Source: an uncultured Clostridium sp.
Lineage (GTDB): Bacteria; Bacillota_A; Clostridia; TANB77; CAG-508
DNA length: 22,033 nt
Direction: 5' to 3'
Assembly: GCA_938045355.1 (NCBI GenBank)
Contig: CALIMU010000064.1
Span: 1-22,033, forward strand
Part shown: piece after piece, positions 1 through 11,773 of the stretch
How the letters are laid out: the number at the start of each line of letters is the position of its first letter
Numbering within the stretch: the stretch's first letter is position 1
The notes under the pieces: generated by a model
Database searches by the model: none
What the model saw: only the letters and a program-made list of their open reading frames with translations
What the model was told of the DNA's origin: nothing
Made by a program: the position numbers and the translations under genes

Positions 1-152
1 GAGAAATACTTACGACCAAAGACAAGGATAATAGAAAATTAATAAGAATACTCTAGTTTTTCTAATCCAAAATATATTTTTGTTTTATAAGAAGAACTTT
101 TTAAATTCTGCTTAAGTTTAAATAAAAAATAAATAAATGAAAGGGGAATATT
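1..152 (+). promoter_or_regulatory. rpoB leader region with ribosome binding site
   Basis: This is AT-rich sequence without an ORF that continues into the window. The ribosome binding site AAGGGG at 141-146 lies 6 bases before the TTG codon at 153 and fixes the rpoB start. I see no convincing promoter. In this position many Bacillota have the spacer after rplL, so the rpoBC mRNA probably enters from outside the window, but that is an inference. Confidence 0.55.
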
Positions 153-3100
153 TTGGCTAAAGTAAAGGACAAAAAGATAGAAACAGTTGATACTACAGAA
201 CAAAGAAAAAAACAAATAGAAGAAGCAGTAAAAAAAGTAAAACTTACTAAAATATTTAATGAAAAGGCAGAAAGATATACATTTTCAAAAGTAGGTGACT
301 TACTAAATTTACCAAATTTAATAAGTGTACAATTAGATTCATATAATTGGTTTATTACAGAAGGTTTAACAGAAGTATTAAGAGATATATCACCAATACA
401 AGATTATAATGGAAATTTAATACTTGAATTTTTTGGACATAGATTAGAAGATAAACCTAAATATGATCTAGAAGAATCAAGAGATAGAAATACAACATAT
501 TCTAAAAGATTATATGTAAATGTAAGACTTATAAATAAAGAAACAGGGGAAATAAAAGAACAAGAAATATTTTTAGGGGATTTCCCAATAATGACAGAAT
601 CAGGAACATTTTTAATAAATGGTGCAGAAAGAGTTGTAGTAAGTCAGCTTGTAAGATCACCAGGATGTTATTTTGTAAATGTTGATTCAAATAGTAAATA
701 TAAAACAACACCATTATATAATGCAACAATAATGCCAATAAGAGGGGCATGGATAGAATTTGAAACAGAAACAGCAGGAACAGTGTTTACAAGAATAGAT
801 AGAACAAGAAAATTACCTGCAACAACACTTTTAAGAGCATTAGGTGTTGAAACTATTGAAGAAATGGTTGAATTATTTGGAGAAGATGAAGCACTTATAA
901 AAACAGTAGAAAAAGATCCAATAGAAACACAAAATGAAGCATTAATTGAAATATATAAAAAATTAAGACCAGGAGAACTTCCAACAATAGATGCTGCAAA
1001 AACATTGTTTGAACAATTATTCTTTAATGTAAGAAGATATGATTTGTCAAGAGTTGGTAGATTTAAATATGATCAAAAATTATCATTAGCAAGTAGAATA
1101 AATAAACAAGTTTTAGCAGAGAACATAATTGATAAAGAAACAGGTGAACTTATATTTGAAGCAGGTAGAAAACTTAAATATACAGAAGCTCTACAAATTC
1201 AAAATATGGGAATAAACAAAGTTAAAATTAAATTTAAAGGTAAAGAAATAGTAATACTTGGTAATAATACAGTAGATTTGGAAGCATTTGTTTCAGAAGA
1301 AGTTAAAAAAGAATCAGGTATTAAAGAAAGAGTAAACTATACAGAACTTTTAAAAGTATTAGATAAAGTAGAAAAAGATAAAAAATTAGATTTAGCACAA
1401 GAACTTAAGAAAAATAGATCAAAACTTGTTTCAGAACATGTAACAAAAGAAGATATATTATCAACATTTAGTTATATATTAAATTTAAATCATGGATTAT
1501 ATAAGATTGATAATATTGATCATTTAGGAAACAGAAGAATAAGAAGTGTTGGGGAATTATTACAAAACCAATTTAGAATTGGACTTACAAGACTTGAAAG
1601 AGTAGTAAGAGAAAGAATGACAATCAAAGATCTAGATACTGTAACACCACAAACATTAATAAACACAAAACCAATTACATCAGTGGTAAGAGAATTCTTT
1701 GGTAGTTCACAATTATCTCAATTCATGGAACAAACAAACCCATTATCAGAACTTACACATAAAAGAAGAGTATCATCATTAGGGCCTGGAGGTCTTTCAA
1801 GAGATAGAGCAGGGTTTGAAGTACGTGATATTCACTATACACATTATGGAAGATTATGTCCGGTAGAATCACCAGAAGGACCAAACGTTGGGCTTATACT
1901 TTCACTTTCAGGATTTGCAAGAATAAATGAATATGGATTTGTAGAAACACCATATAGAAAAATAGATCCAGTAACAAAGAAAATAACAGATGAAGTTGTA
2001 TATATGTCATCAGATATGGAAGATAATTTTGTTATATGTCAAGCAACAGAACCTGTAACAAAAGATGGTAAACTAAAAAATGATAGAGTAAGAGCAAGAT
2101 ATTTAGATGAAATAAAAGAAATGGATAAAGATGAAATAGACTATATGGATGTTTCACCAAAACAAATAGCATCAATAGCAACAGCAATGATACCATTCTT
2201 TGAAACAGATGACGCAAGACGTACACTTATGGGTGCAAACATGCAAAGACAAGCAGTTCCACTTTTAAGAACTGATTCTCCAATGGTTGGTACTGGTATG
2301 GAATATAGAGCAGCAAAAGACTCAGGAGAAGTTATAAACTGTTTAGCAGATGGTTATGTACATAAATTAACAGGTACAGAAATAATTGTTAAAGGTGATG
2401 ATGGAAAGATATATACACATCATTTAAGGAAATTTAAGAGAACAAATGCAAGTACATGTATAAATCAAAAACCTATCGTAAAAGAAGGAGAAAAAGTATA
2501 TAAAAATCAAACAATAGCAGATGGTATGGCAACAGATAAAGGTGAAATGGCACTTGGTAAAAATGCAGTTGTAGCATTTGCAAACTGGGAAGGATATACA
2601 TTTGAAGATGCTATCTTAATAAGTGATAAACTTGTTAAAGAAGATACATATACATCTATACATATAGAACAATATGATTTTGAAAGTAGAGATACAAAAC
2701 TTCGGACCAGAAGAAATAACAAGAGAAATACCTAATGTTGGTGAAGATGCACTTAAAAACCTAGATGAAACAGGTGTTATAAGAATTGGGGCACATGTAA
2801 AACCAGGAGATATATTAGTAGGTAAGATCTCACCTAAAGGTGAAACAGAATTAACAGCAGAAGAAAAATTATTAAGAGCAATCTTTGGAGAAAAATCTAG
2901 AGAAGTTAGAGATGTTTCATTAAGAGTTCCACATGGAGAAGAAGGAACAATAATTGATGTAAAAAGATATACAAAACAAAATTCTGATGAATTAAAATCA
3001 GGGGTAAATGAAGTAATTAGAATATATATAGGACAAAAGAGAAAAATAACAGTTGGTGATAAGATGGCAGGACGTCACGGAAACAAAGGGGTTATATCAA

Positions 3101-3945
3101 GAATATTACCAGCAGAAGATATGCCATACTTACCAGATGGAACACCAATTGATATAGTATTAAATCCACAAGGGGTTCCTTCACGTATGAACTTAGGACA
3201 AGTACTTGAAGTTCACTTAGGTGAGGTAGCAAGGACACTTGGAGTTAAATTTGCAACACCAATATTTGATGGAGCATCAGGTGTTGATATTAAAGAACTA
3301 TTTAAGATAGCAGGAATAAGAGAAGATGGTAAAACATACCTATATGATGGAAGAACAGGAGAAAGATTTGATAATCCTGTAACAGTTGGAATAATGTATG
3401 TATTAAAATTACATCACTTAGTAGATGATAAGATACATGCAAGATCAACAGGATCATATTCACTAGTAACAAAACAACCATTAGGTGGTAAAGCACAATT
3501 TGGTGGACAAAGATTTGGTGAAATGGAAGTTTGGGCTCTAGAAGGATATGGAGCAGCACATACATTACAAGAAATGTTAACAGTTAAATCTGATGATATT
3601 AAACAAAGAGAAAAAACATATCTTGCAATTGTTAAAGGTGAAAATATACCAAAACCAGGAATACCAGAAAGTTTCAGAGTTTTAGTAAAAGAATTACAAG
3701 GACTTGGATTAAACTTAGAAATGTATAGTGAAAATAATGAAGAAGTAATATTAAAAGAAGACGAAGATCTAGAAAAAGATAATACTATTAAGAGTAGAAA
3801 TGAAATAGTTCATAAACACCATGATGGTGAAATAGAAGAAGATGATGAAGATACAGCAGAAGAAAGCTTTGAACATGAATTTGAAGAAATATTTGAAGAT
3901 GATGGGATGCAAGTTTTTGAGGATGAATCAGAATTAGATAAGTAA
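153..3945 (+). CDS. rpoB: DNA-directed RNA polymerase subunit beta, one +1 frameshift at an in-frame CGG
   Basis: Beta subunit of the core RNA polymerase; with RpoC it forms the catalytic cleft and the rifampicin pocket. The start is TTG at 153 (MAKVKDK). The first 850 codons run in one frame to the codon CGG at 2703. Unshifted translation would stop at 2733-2735. Skipping the C at 2703 gives DTKLGPEEIT, the universal motif, and the frame then continues to TAA at 3943-3945, for a total of about 1263 residues, normal for Clostridia. The rifampicin region ([11 protein letters not shown] to [16 protein letters not shown]) starts near residue 514. The [10 protein letters not shown] motif and the C-terminal [12 protein letters not shown] and [20 protein letters not shown] motifs are intact. 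The last 60 or so residues are strongly acidic. rpoC follows after 28 bases, so the two form one operon. Identity is certain; the only oddity is the frame break. Confidence 0.97.
2703..2706 (+). other. in-frame CGG +1 shift site in rpoB
   Basis: The zero-frame reading is CTT CGG ACC. Skipping C gives CTT GGA CCA and restores TKLGPEE, where the glycine is universally conserved. The P-site codon is CTT and the tetranucleotide is CGGA. Confidence 0.85.
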
Positions 3946-7605
<3,660 letters not shown>

Positions 7606-7664
7606 TGATAAATTATAGTTATATTATAATTTAATATACTATAAATTAAACCTATAGATTATTT

Positions 7665-7697
7665 AAAGAGACAGTAGAAATACTGTTTCTTTTTTTA
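7665..7697 (+). terminator. rpoBC terminator
   Basis: A hairpin with arms GAGACAGTA and TACTGTTTC around a GAAA loop is followed directly by a run of T. It is placed about 60 bases after the rpoC stop, as expected for a Rho-independent terminator. Confidence 0.8.
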
Positions 7698-7768
7698 ATA
7701 AAAAAATTATTGTGAGGAAATATATAATAATAATAGAAAAATGAGAGAAAATAATAAAACAAAAGAAG

Positions 7769-7798
7769 TTTACATAATTATAAGAATCATGTTATAAT
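7769..7798 (+). promoter_or_regulatory. promoter of the small gene at 7853
   Basis: The -35 box TTTACA (7769-7774) and -10 box TATAAT (7793-7798) are separated by 18 bases, with an extended -10 TG at 7790-7791. This is a good sigma-A type promoter. Confidence 0.65.
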
Positions 7799-7852
7799 AT
7801 ATATGTAATAAAAAATAACTTTATTTTTAAATAAAAAGAGAGGATGATTGAA

Positions 7853-8248
7853 ATGCTAATTATGTGTGATTCAATGAAAAAATCAACATTTAAGGAAAGA
7901 CCAGAGGATATACTTTGGTATAGAATGTATAGGGATGAAAAGCTGATTATTTTTAAAAAGAAAGGAGAGAATATGGAGAAGGCACTAGATGTGCCAGGAA
8001 AACCGATATGTTTTAAATTTTATCAGTATTTTTTCAAGGTTGGAAATACTTTTTTAAATATGAAAGAGATTTCTAGTTGTTATATTAGAAAGAGAGAAAC
8101 TAATGATGATACCTATTATTTAATTGTTGAATTCAAGAATGATCCTTTGATGTATTTAGAGCTTGAGGATCATTCAAGAAAAAATGTAATTGATCAGCAA
8201 CATAAAATCAATGTGTATGTTAATAATTTGAGAAAAGGGTTAATTTAG
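7853..8248 (+). CDS. hypothetical protein, about 131 residues
   Basis: I do not recognise this family. I chose ATG at 7853 because the ribosome binding site GAGAGG (7838-7843) lies 9 bases before it; the in-frame ATG at 7844 directly abuts that site. The protein is soluble, mixed and charged, without a signal peptide or membrane segment. It has a basic N-terminal third (MKKSTFKERPEDILWYRMYR), a central aromatic stretch (CFKFYQYFFKVGN) and a likely beta-rich second half (YYLIVEFKND, MYLELEDHS). The gene is a single unit with its own promoter and a strong hairpin terminator, between rpoC and the methyltransferase. Codon use matches the native flanks, so it looks resident. Its function is unknown. 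Confidence 0.7.
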   Translation: MLIMCDSMKKSTFKERPEDILWYRMYRDEKLIIFKKKGENMEKALDVPGKPICFKFYQYFFKVGNTFLNMKEISSCYIRKRETNDDTYYLIVEFKNDPLMYLELEDHSRKNVIDQQHKINVYVNNLRKGLI

Positions 8249-8250
8249 AC

Positions 8251-8306
8251 AAAAGACCTGGAATATATATAAGTTAACTGACTTATAAATATATTTCAGG
8301 TCTTTT
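8251..8306 (+). terminator. long hairpin terminator after 8248
   Basis: A near-perfect inverted repeat has arms 8251-8274 (AAAAGACCTG...) and 8281-8306 (...CAGGTCTTTT) around a short TAACTG loop, with a T-rich 3' arm. It starts 2 bases after the upstream stop codon and may work in both directions. Confidence 0.75.
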
Positions 8307-8314
8307 CTTGTATC

Positions 8315-8343
8315 TTGATATGTTTAAATGGTAAAATTAAGAT
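8315..8343 (+). promoter_or_regulatory. possible promoter of the methyltransferase gene
   Basis: TTGATA (8315-8320) and TAAGAT (8338-8343) lie 17 bases apart, just after the upstream terminator. The -10 box matches the consensus at only four of six bases, so this is tentative. Confidence 0.3.
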
Positions 8344-8373
8344 ATATAGTAATTTAGTTTAGATAAGGGGTTA

Positions 8374-9723
8374 ATGTTGGAAATAATAGATGTAATAGAA
8401 GATGGATATGGAATTCGGAAAAGAGAATGGGAAAGTATATTTTGTTAAAAATGGAATATATGGTGAAGATATTGATATAGAGAAATGTATTGTAGAAAGT
8501 AAAGGAAATATATCATATATAGAAAATAAGGTTGTTAAAAGAGTAAGTCCATATATTATTAAGGATGATAATATAATTAAAAGAATATCTAAATATTTAA
8601 GTTTAAATATTGATAGTATGTCATATTTAGAATATGATATTGAAAAGAAACTAAAAAAGTATTCTGTTATATCTAGTTTTAAGAAGATTGGTAAGGTAAA
8701 AGAAGAAGACTTAGAGTATCATAATATATTAGGACTTGAGGTTTTAGGAGATGAAAAAAATAGATATAATTACAGGAATAAGGTTAGTATTAAGGTAAAA
8801 ATAGGAAAAGATAAAGATAATAAAGAAACAGCTATATTTCGGATATTATAAAAAGAAAAGTAATGAGATAGAGGAAGTTTCAGAATGTATTCTTGCAAGT
8901 GATAAGATAAATAGTGTTATATCAGTTTTAAATGATAAAAGGAATAATAATAAGTTAATAGAAGAAATAAAAAAAGATAATATATTTGAAATTATAATTA
9001 GAGATGTAGAAGAAGGGGTAGCAATATATCCAAAAATTAATGAATTAGAAGAAATATTAAGAAATGAAGGGATTAGTATAGTAATTAAAGAATATACGAA
9101 TAAAATTGGTGAGACTAAATATATTATTGGAGAAAAGTCATTTTTTCAAGTAAATAAGTATAATACAGAAAAATTATATAACAAGATATATGAGTATGTA
9201 GAAAAGATTGTAAAGAAAGATAAAGAAAATAAAAAAGAAAGTACAAATAATGATGATGTTGATAATATTAGAATTTTAGATATATATTCAGGTGTTCGGA
9301 AGTATAGGAATATATGTTAAGAATATGATGAATAATGATAATATTACTATTGCAGGAATTGAAATAGTAGAAGAAGCAGTAAAACTTGCTAAGATAAATG
9401 CAAAAAATAATGGGATAAAAAACTATACATGTATTTCAAGTACTGCAAAAGATATATTGAATATGGTACAAAGTAATGATATTATAATAGTAGATCCACC
9501 AAGAAAAGGACTTGATAAAAAGCTTGTAGATGGACTTATTAAAAAAGATGTTAAAAATATAGTATATGTGTCATGTAATTCAAATACACTTGCAAGAGAT
9601 TATAGTATATTTAAAGATAATGGATATATATTAAAAGAGATATCATGTGTAGATATGTTTCCAAATACAATACATGTTGAGGCAGTTACCCTTTTAGTTA
9701 AGTCAGGTACTGACGCAAACTAA
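8374..9723 (+). CDS. TrmA/RlmCD-family 23S rRNA (uracil-5-)-methyltransferase, three +1 frameshifts at in-frame CGG codons
   Basis: SAM-dependent RNA uracil C5 methyltransferase of the TrmA/RlmD/RlmCD family. The start is ATG at 8374 behind AAGGGG (8365-8370); TTG at 8377 is an alternative with better spacing. In-frame CGG codons occur at 8416, 8840 and 9297. Skipping the C at each yields one 448-residue protein: GYGIGKENGKV (TRAM-like N-terminus), AIFGYYKKKSNE, and the SAM motif DIYSGVGSIG. FFQVN is at 256-260, DPPRKG at 373-378, the catalytic Cys400 in YVSCN, and the base Glu435 in MFPNTIHVE. I see no CxxxxxCxxC iron-sulfur ligands, unlike RlmD. The last residues after HVE (AVTLLVKSGTDAN) may have been altered by element integration, since mobile DNA begins here. 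Exact target (U747, U1939 or tRNA) cannot be read from sequence. Confidence 0.9.
8416..8419 (+). other. in-frame CGG +1 shift site 1 in the rRNA methyltransferase
   Basis: The zero-frame reading is ATT CGG AAA AGA, with a stop at 8446-8448. Skipping C gives ATT GGA AAA GAG (GYGIGKENGKV), the usual start of the N-terminal domain in this family. Confidence 0.8.
8840..8843 (+). other. in-frame CGG +1 shift site 2 in the rRNA methyltransferase
   Basis: The zero-frame reading is TTT CGG ATA TTA TAA. Skipping C gives TTT GGA TAT TAT, restoring the GYYKKKSNEI strand of the central domain. Confidence 0.8.
9297..9300 (+). other. in-frame CGG +1 shift site 3 in the rRNA methyltransferase
   Basis: The zero-frame reading is GTT CGG AAG TAT, with a stop at 9318-9320. 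Skipping C gives GTT GGA AGT ATA, completing the SAM-binding motif DIYSGVGSIG. Confidence 0.85.
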
Positions 9724-9749
9724 AAGCTGGTACTCTGCCCACGCGACCT

Positions 9750-9863
9750 AATGAAGAAAACTTAGCACTACACTTGATAATGAACTTGTCACAAAGTTAT
9801 CTAAGGTGTTTATTGAATTTATAATGGGATTTATTTTTAAACAAAGACAAATTAGAATTTATG
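9750..9863 (+). repeat. cassette repeat R1, copy 1
   Basis: This stretch is visibly related to 12782-12896. Both contain GAACTTGT(c/a)ACAAAGTT, TATAATGGGATTTATT and AGACAAATT in the same order. Copy 2 can be read as EEIFAAALNHELVTKFF; here the frame is broken. The copy ends about 10 bases before the EXLDI gene. Confidence 0.65.
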
Positions 9864-9873
9864 GAGGTTTTCT

Positions 9874-10242
9874 ATGAAGTATGAAGAAATTAAATTAAAT
9901 ATTTCAAATGATAAAATTAGCAATTACAAAGTATTTAAAGGGATGAAGCTGTATTCTGAAATATTTAAATCCAAAGATGAAAAGAAGTTAATAAATAAAA
10001 GAGTATTTGTAACTCCAAAAGGAAACTATGTTTATTATGAAAGGACAGATATAAATTGGAACTATTGGTCAGATAAAACAAGATATGATTCGAGTTTTGA
10101 ATTAAGTGATATAAAACATAATATAGTATTTGAAGTATCAACAGAATTGACTAAGTTTACAAAATATTTAGGAGAAGAAGTAGTCAAAAAAATTATGTTT
10201 AAAGAAAAAAATGGAGAAATAGTAGAAGTACTGGATATTTAG
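9874..10242 (+). CDS. EXLDI family protein
   Basis: 122-residue soluble protein that I place in the EXLDI family, small proteins named for a conserved C-terminal E-x-L-D-I; here the last residues are EVLDI. The molecular function of the family is not known to me. The start ATG at 9874 has a GGAGG ribosome binding site 9 bases upstream. The protein is rich in Lys, Glu and Tyr, with aromatic clusters (YVYYERTDINWNYWSD) and no membrane segment. It is the first cargo gene between repeats R1 and R2, followed 61 bases later by a tiny membrane-protein gene. Its place in the mobile region suggests it came with the element. Confidence 0.7.
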   Translation: MKYEEIKLNISNDKISNYKVFKGMKLYSEIFKSKDEKKLINKRVFVTPKGNYVYYERTDINWNYWSDKTRYDSSFELSDIKHNIVFEVSTELTKFTKYLGEEVVKKIMFKEKNGEIVEVLDI

Positions 10243-10303
10243 TACATCTTGAACTCCCTATTTATTAGATTAAGTAAATTTGGAATTTTGGAGGTATCCG
10301 TTT

Positions 10304-10426
10304 ATGAAATGGTATAGTTATATGACTAAACAAGAAAGAAGAAATTTTCAAAAAGTAATTGCTGTATGTGTAGTAGGTGCAATTTTAATTCTACTTATTC
10401 GTATAGTTTTTTATACTATTTTGTAA
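10304..10426 (+). CDS. 40-residue single-pass membrane protein
   Basis: Short ORF MKWYSYMTKQERRNFQKV... with a charged N-terminal 18 residues and one hydrophobic helix (VIAVCVVGAILILLIRIVFY) reaching the C-terminus. The GGAGG ribosome binding site (10290-10294) is 9 bases before ATG, which supports real translation. It lies 61 bases after the EXLDI gene and ends 14 bases before repeat R2, so it belongs to the same cargo slot. The N-in/C-out orientation is inferred from the basic N-terminus. Function unknown. Confidence 0.6.
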   Translation: MKWYSYMTKQERRNFQKVIAVCVVGAILILLIRIVFYTIL

Positions 10427-10440
10427 GTAAAATATAAATT

Positions 10441-10564
10441 CCAGTTTGTCTAGGTACTACATTTTAACGATAACATTAAACTATCGTTAAAAAGTTCATG
10501 GATATGTTCCTACATACGAATGTAGCTACTTGACATACTTGGTGTTCACTCAATCCATGTTGAG
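10441..10564 (+). repeat. cassette repeat R2, copy 1, with rlmCD-like 3' end remnant
   Basis: Matches 13662-13786 with roughly a dozen mismatches over the last 103 bases by eye. It contains an 11-bp perfect inverted repeat, TTTTAACGATA (10462-10472) and TATCGTTAAAA (10482-10492), then a sequence coding for DMF-HTN, an intervening stretch of about 34 bases, and CATGTTGAG coding HVE. DMFPxTxHVE is the signature C-terminus of the RlmD/RlmCD family, so this is a decayed gene end. Confidence 0.7.
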
Positions 10565-10867
10565 ACGGTAGCGTTATCGTCCAAACTTGATGTCGATAAG
10601 CATATAGATGTTGAAATTAAGCTGGATGAGCTTGATTTGACAAGTGCTGAAAGTAAAGCGACTTATGCACAAATCAAGGAATATATATTAGAAAAATTTG
10701 ATTTAAAGGTTTCGACACACTATATTGCTCAGATTAAAAAGAAATGTGGTATTGAATTAAGGGAGCATTATAATAAATCGAAAAAAGAGAAACAAGTTAT
10801 TCCACAATGCACACCGGAAAAAGAGGAAGCCATTATGGATGCTTTAAAGCATTTTAAGATGATTTAA
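10556..10867 (+). pseudogene. 3' remnant of an rlmCD-like gene with a C-terminal extension domain
   Basis: From CATGTTGAG the reading frame runs HVETVALSSKLDVDKH... for 104 codons to TAA. HVETV is the end of the RlmD/RlmCD catalytic domain; the rest (SAESKATYAQIKEYI, AQIKKKCGIELREHYNKSKK, CTPEKEEAIMDALKHFKMI) is a small helical, basic, DNA-binding-like extension that, from memory, is seen fused to such tails in Clostridia and their integrative elements. The upstream catalytic part is missing and no start codon with a ribosome binding site exists, although ATG at 10637 could in principle be used. CD1845 follows 18 bases later. Confidence 0.6.
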
Positions 10868-10885
10868 TAGAAATGGAGGATATTT

Positions 10886-11167
10886 ATGAGATGGATAGTA
10901 AAAATAATCTTGTTTCCAATTAGCTTGGTGTTAAGTATTCTCACTGCATTTTTGACATTTTTACTTGCCATAGGAACAACAATATTGTATTTGCTAATGC
11001 TTATGTGTGTCGTTGTTGGAGTTGTATCATTGTTTCAAAAGGATTTTTCAATAGGTATAGAAGCCTTGATTATTGGATTCTTGGTTAGTCCATATGGAAT
11101 ACCGATGGTTGGGGCAGCAGTTATAGCTTTTTTACAAGGGATTAATAAAGCGATAAAATCAGTTTAA
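10886..11167 (+). CDS. CD1845 family small membrane protein
   Basis: 93-residue hydrophobic protein beginning MRWIVKIILFPISLVLSILT. It resembles the CD1845 family found on Clostridia conjugative elements; the role in those elements is unknown to me. It has about three membrane segments (residues 5-25, 27-50 and 58-85). The GGAGG ribosome binding site lies about 8 bases upstream of ATG 10886. It sits inside the mobile region, between the rlmCD tail remnant and the beta-flower gene, which fits transfer with an ICE-like element. Confidence 0.75.
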   Translation: MRWIVKIILFPISLVLSILTAFLTFLLAIGTTILYLLMLMCVVVGVVSLFQKDFSIGIEALIIGFLVSPYGIPMVGAAVIAFLQGINKAIKSV

Positions 11168-11392
11168 ATCAAGAATTGATAAATTAGAATTTGCAAGTGA
11201 GAATAAAGTTGAACAACGCTGGATCAACGGCGCATGACGATCGTTTCACATAGCTTTAACCTTTATTCGGACGTACAGAGAGCAGACGATATTGTCTTGA
11301 AGAATAAAACAAATCAATCTGTAAATCATACTGATAAATCAAAATAAATGATATGATTATTTTAAAATATAAAATAGAAAGGAGTAATTTTT
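11168..11392 (+). other. non-coding debris with traces of a lost ORF
   Basis: No intact gene. A 37-codon ATG-started stretch at 11234-11347 (MTIVSHSFNLYSDVQRADD...) has no ribosome binding site. A second stretch just before it in another frame reads EFASENKVEQRWINGA. They may be two halves of one frameshifted gene end from the element; I cannot name the family. The GC-rich patch ACGGCGCATGACGATCG is unlike the native DNA. Confidence 0.4.
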
Positions 11393-11743
11393 ATGTTAAA
11401 ACCTTTGTTTGATAGAAATTGTGAATTGATAGGGTGGATAGAGCCAGGAAAACATATATTTAATTGCAACATGGACTGGATAGCTTATATATCAAGAGGT
11501 CATTCTTGGTCATCTGAAACAGGCAATTGGATAGGATCAGTAAACGAACTTGTTTGTCTTGATACTAGCGGAAAGGTTATTGCATGGAGTACAGGCTCAA
11601 CTATTAGGGGATCTGCACGTCCTGCCAGACCTGCTCGCCCTGCCAGACCTGCTCGCCCTGCTAGACCTGCTCGCCCTGCTAGACCTGTAACACCTGTTGG
11701 AGGATGGTCAAATTTATCTATAAATGAATGGCTCAATCAATAA
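11393..11743 (+). CDS. 4-fold beta flower domain protein with Ala-Arg-Pro repeats
   Basis: 116 residues. The N-terminal 70 residues (PLFDRNCELIGWIEPGKHIF ... DTSGKVIAWSTGSTIRG) have the repeated D-x-x-G-x-x-x-x-W blade pattern of the bacterial 4-fold beta flower domain. Then follow seven Ala-Arg-Pro units, a short linker and WSNLSINEWLNQ. This domain-plus-ARP layout is typical of the family, whose function is not established. The start ATG has the ribosome binding site AAAGGAG about 8 bases upstream. Its high-GC repeat (CGC and CGT arginine, CCT proline) contrasts with the AGA-rich native genes and supports recent transfer. Confidence 0.75.
   Translation: MLKPLFDRNCELIGWIEPGKHIFNCNMDWIAYISRGHSWSSETGNWIGSVNELVCLDTSGKVIAWSTGSTIRGSARPARPARPARPARPARPARPARPVTPVGGWSNLSINEWLNQ
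11615..11687 (+). repeat. 18-bp tandem repeat coding Ala-Arg-Pro units
   Basis: About four copies of an 18-base unit of the form CCTGC(C/T)AGACCTGCTCGC, each coding PARPAR, in frame inside the beta-flower gene. Arginine alternates between AGA and CGC within each unit, showing that the 18-mer, not the 9-mer, was duplicated. Confidence 0.8.
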
Positions 11744-11773
11744 TTTGTACTTAACATCAGCAAAAAGCGGTAA

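Noticed and set aside
10462..10492. Hairpin in R2 as an ordinary terminator
   Set aside because: The stem is perfect, but no T run follows on the plus strand. A terminator for the minus strand is possible, yet no minus-strand gene is upstream of it.
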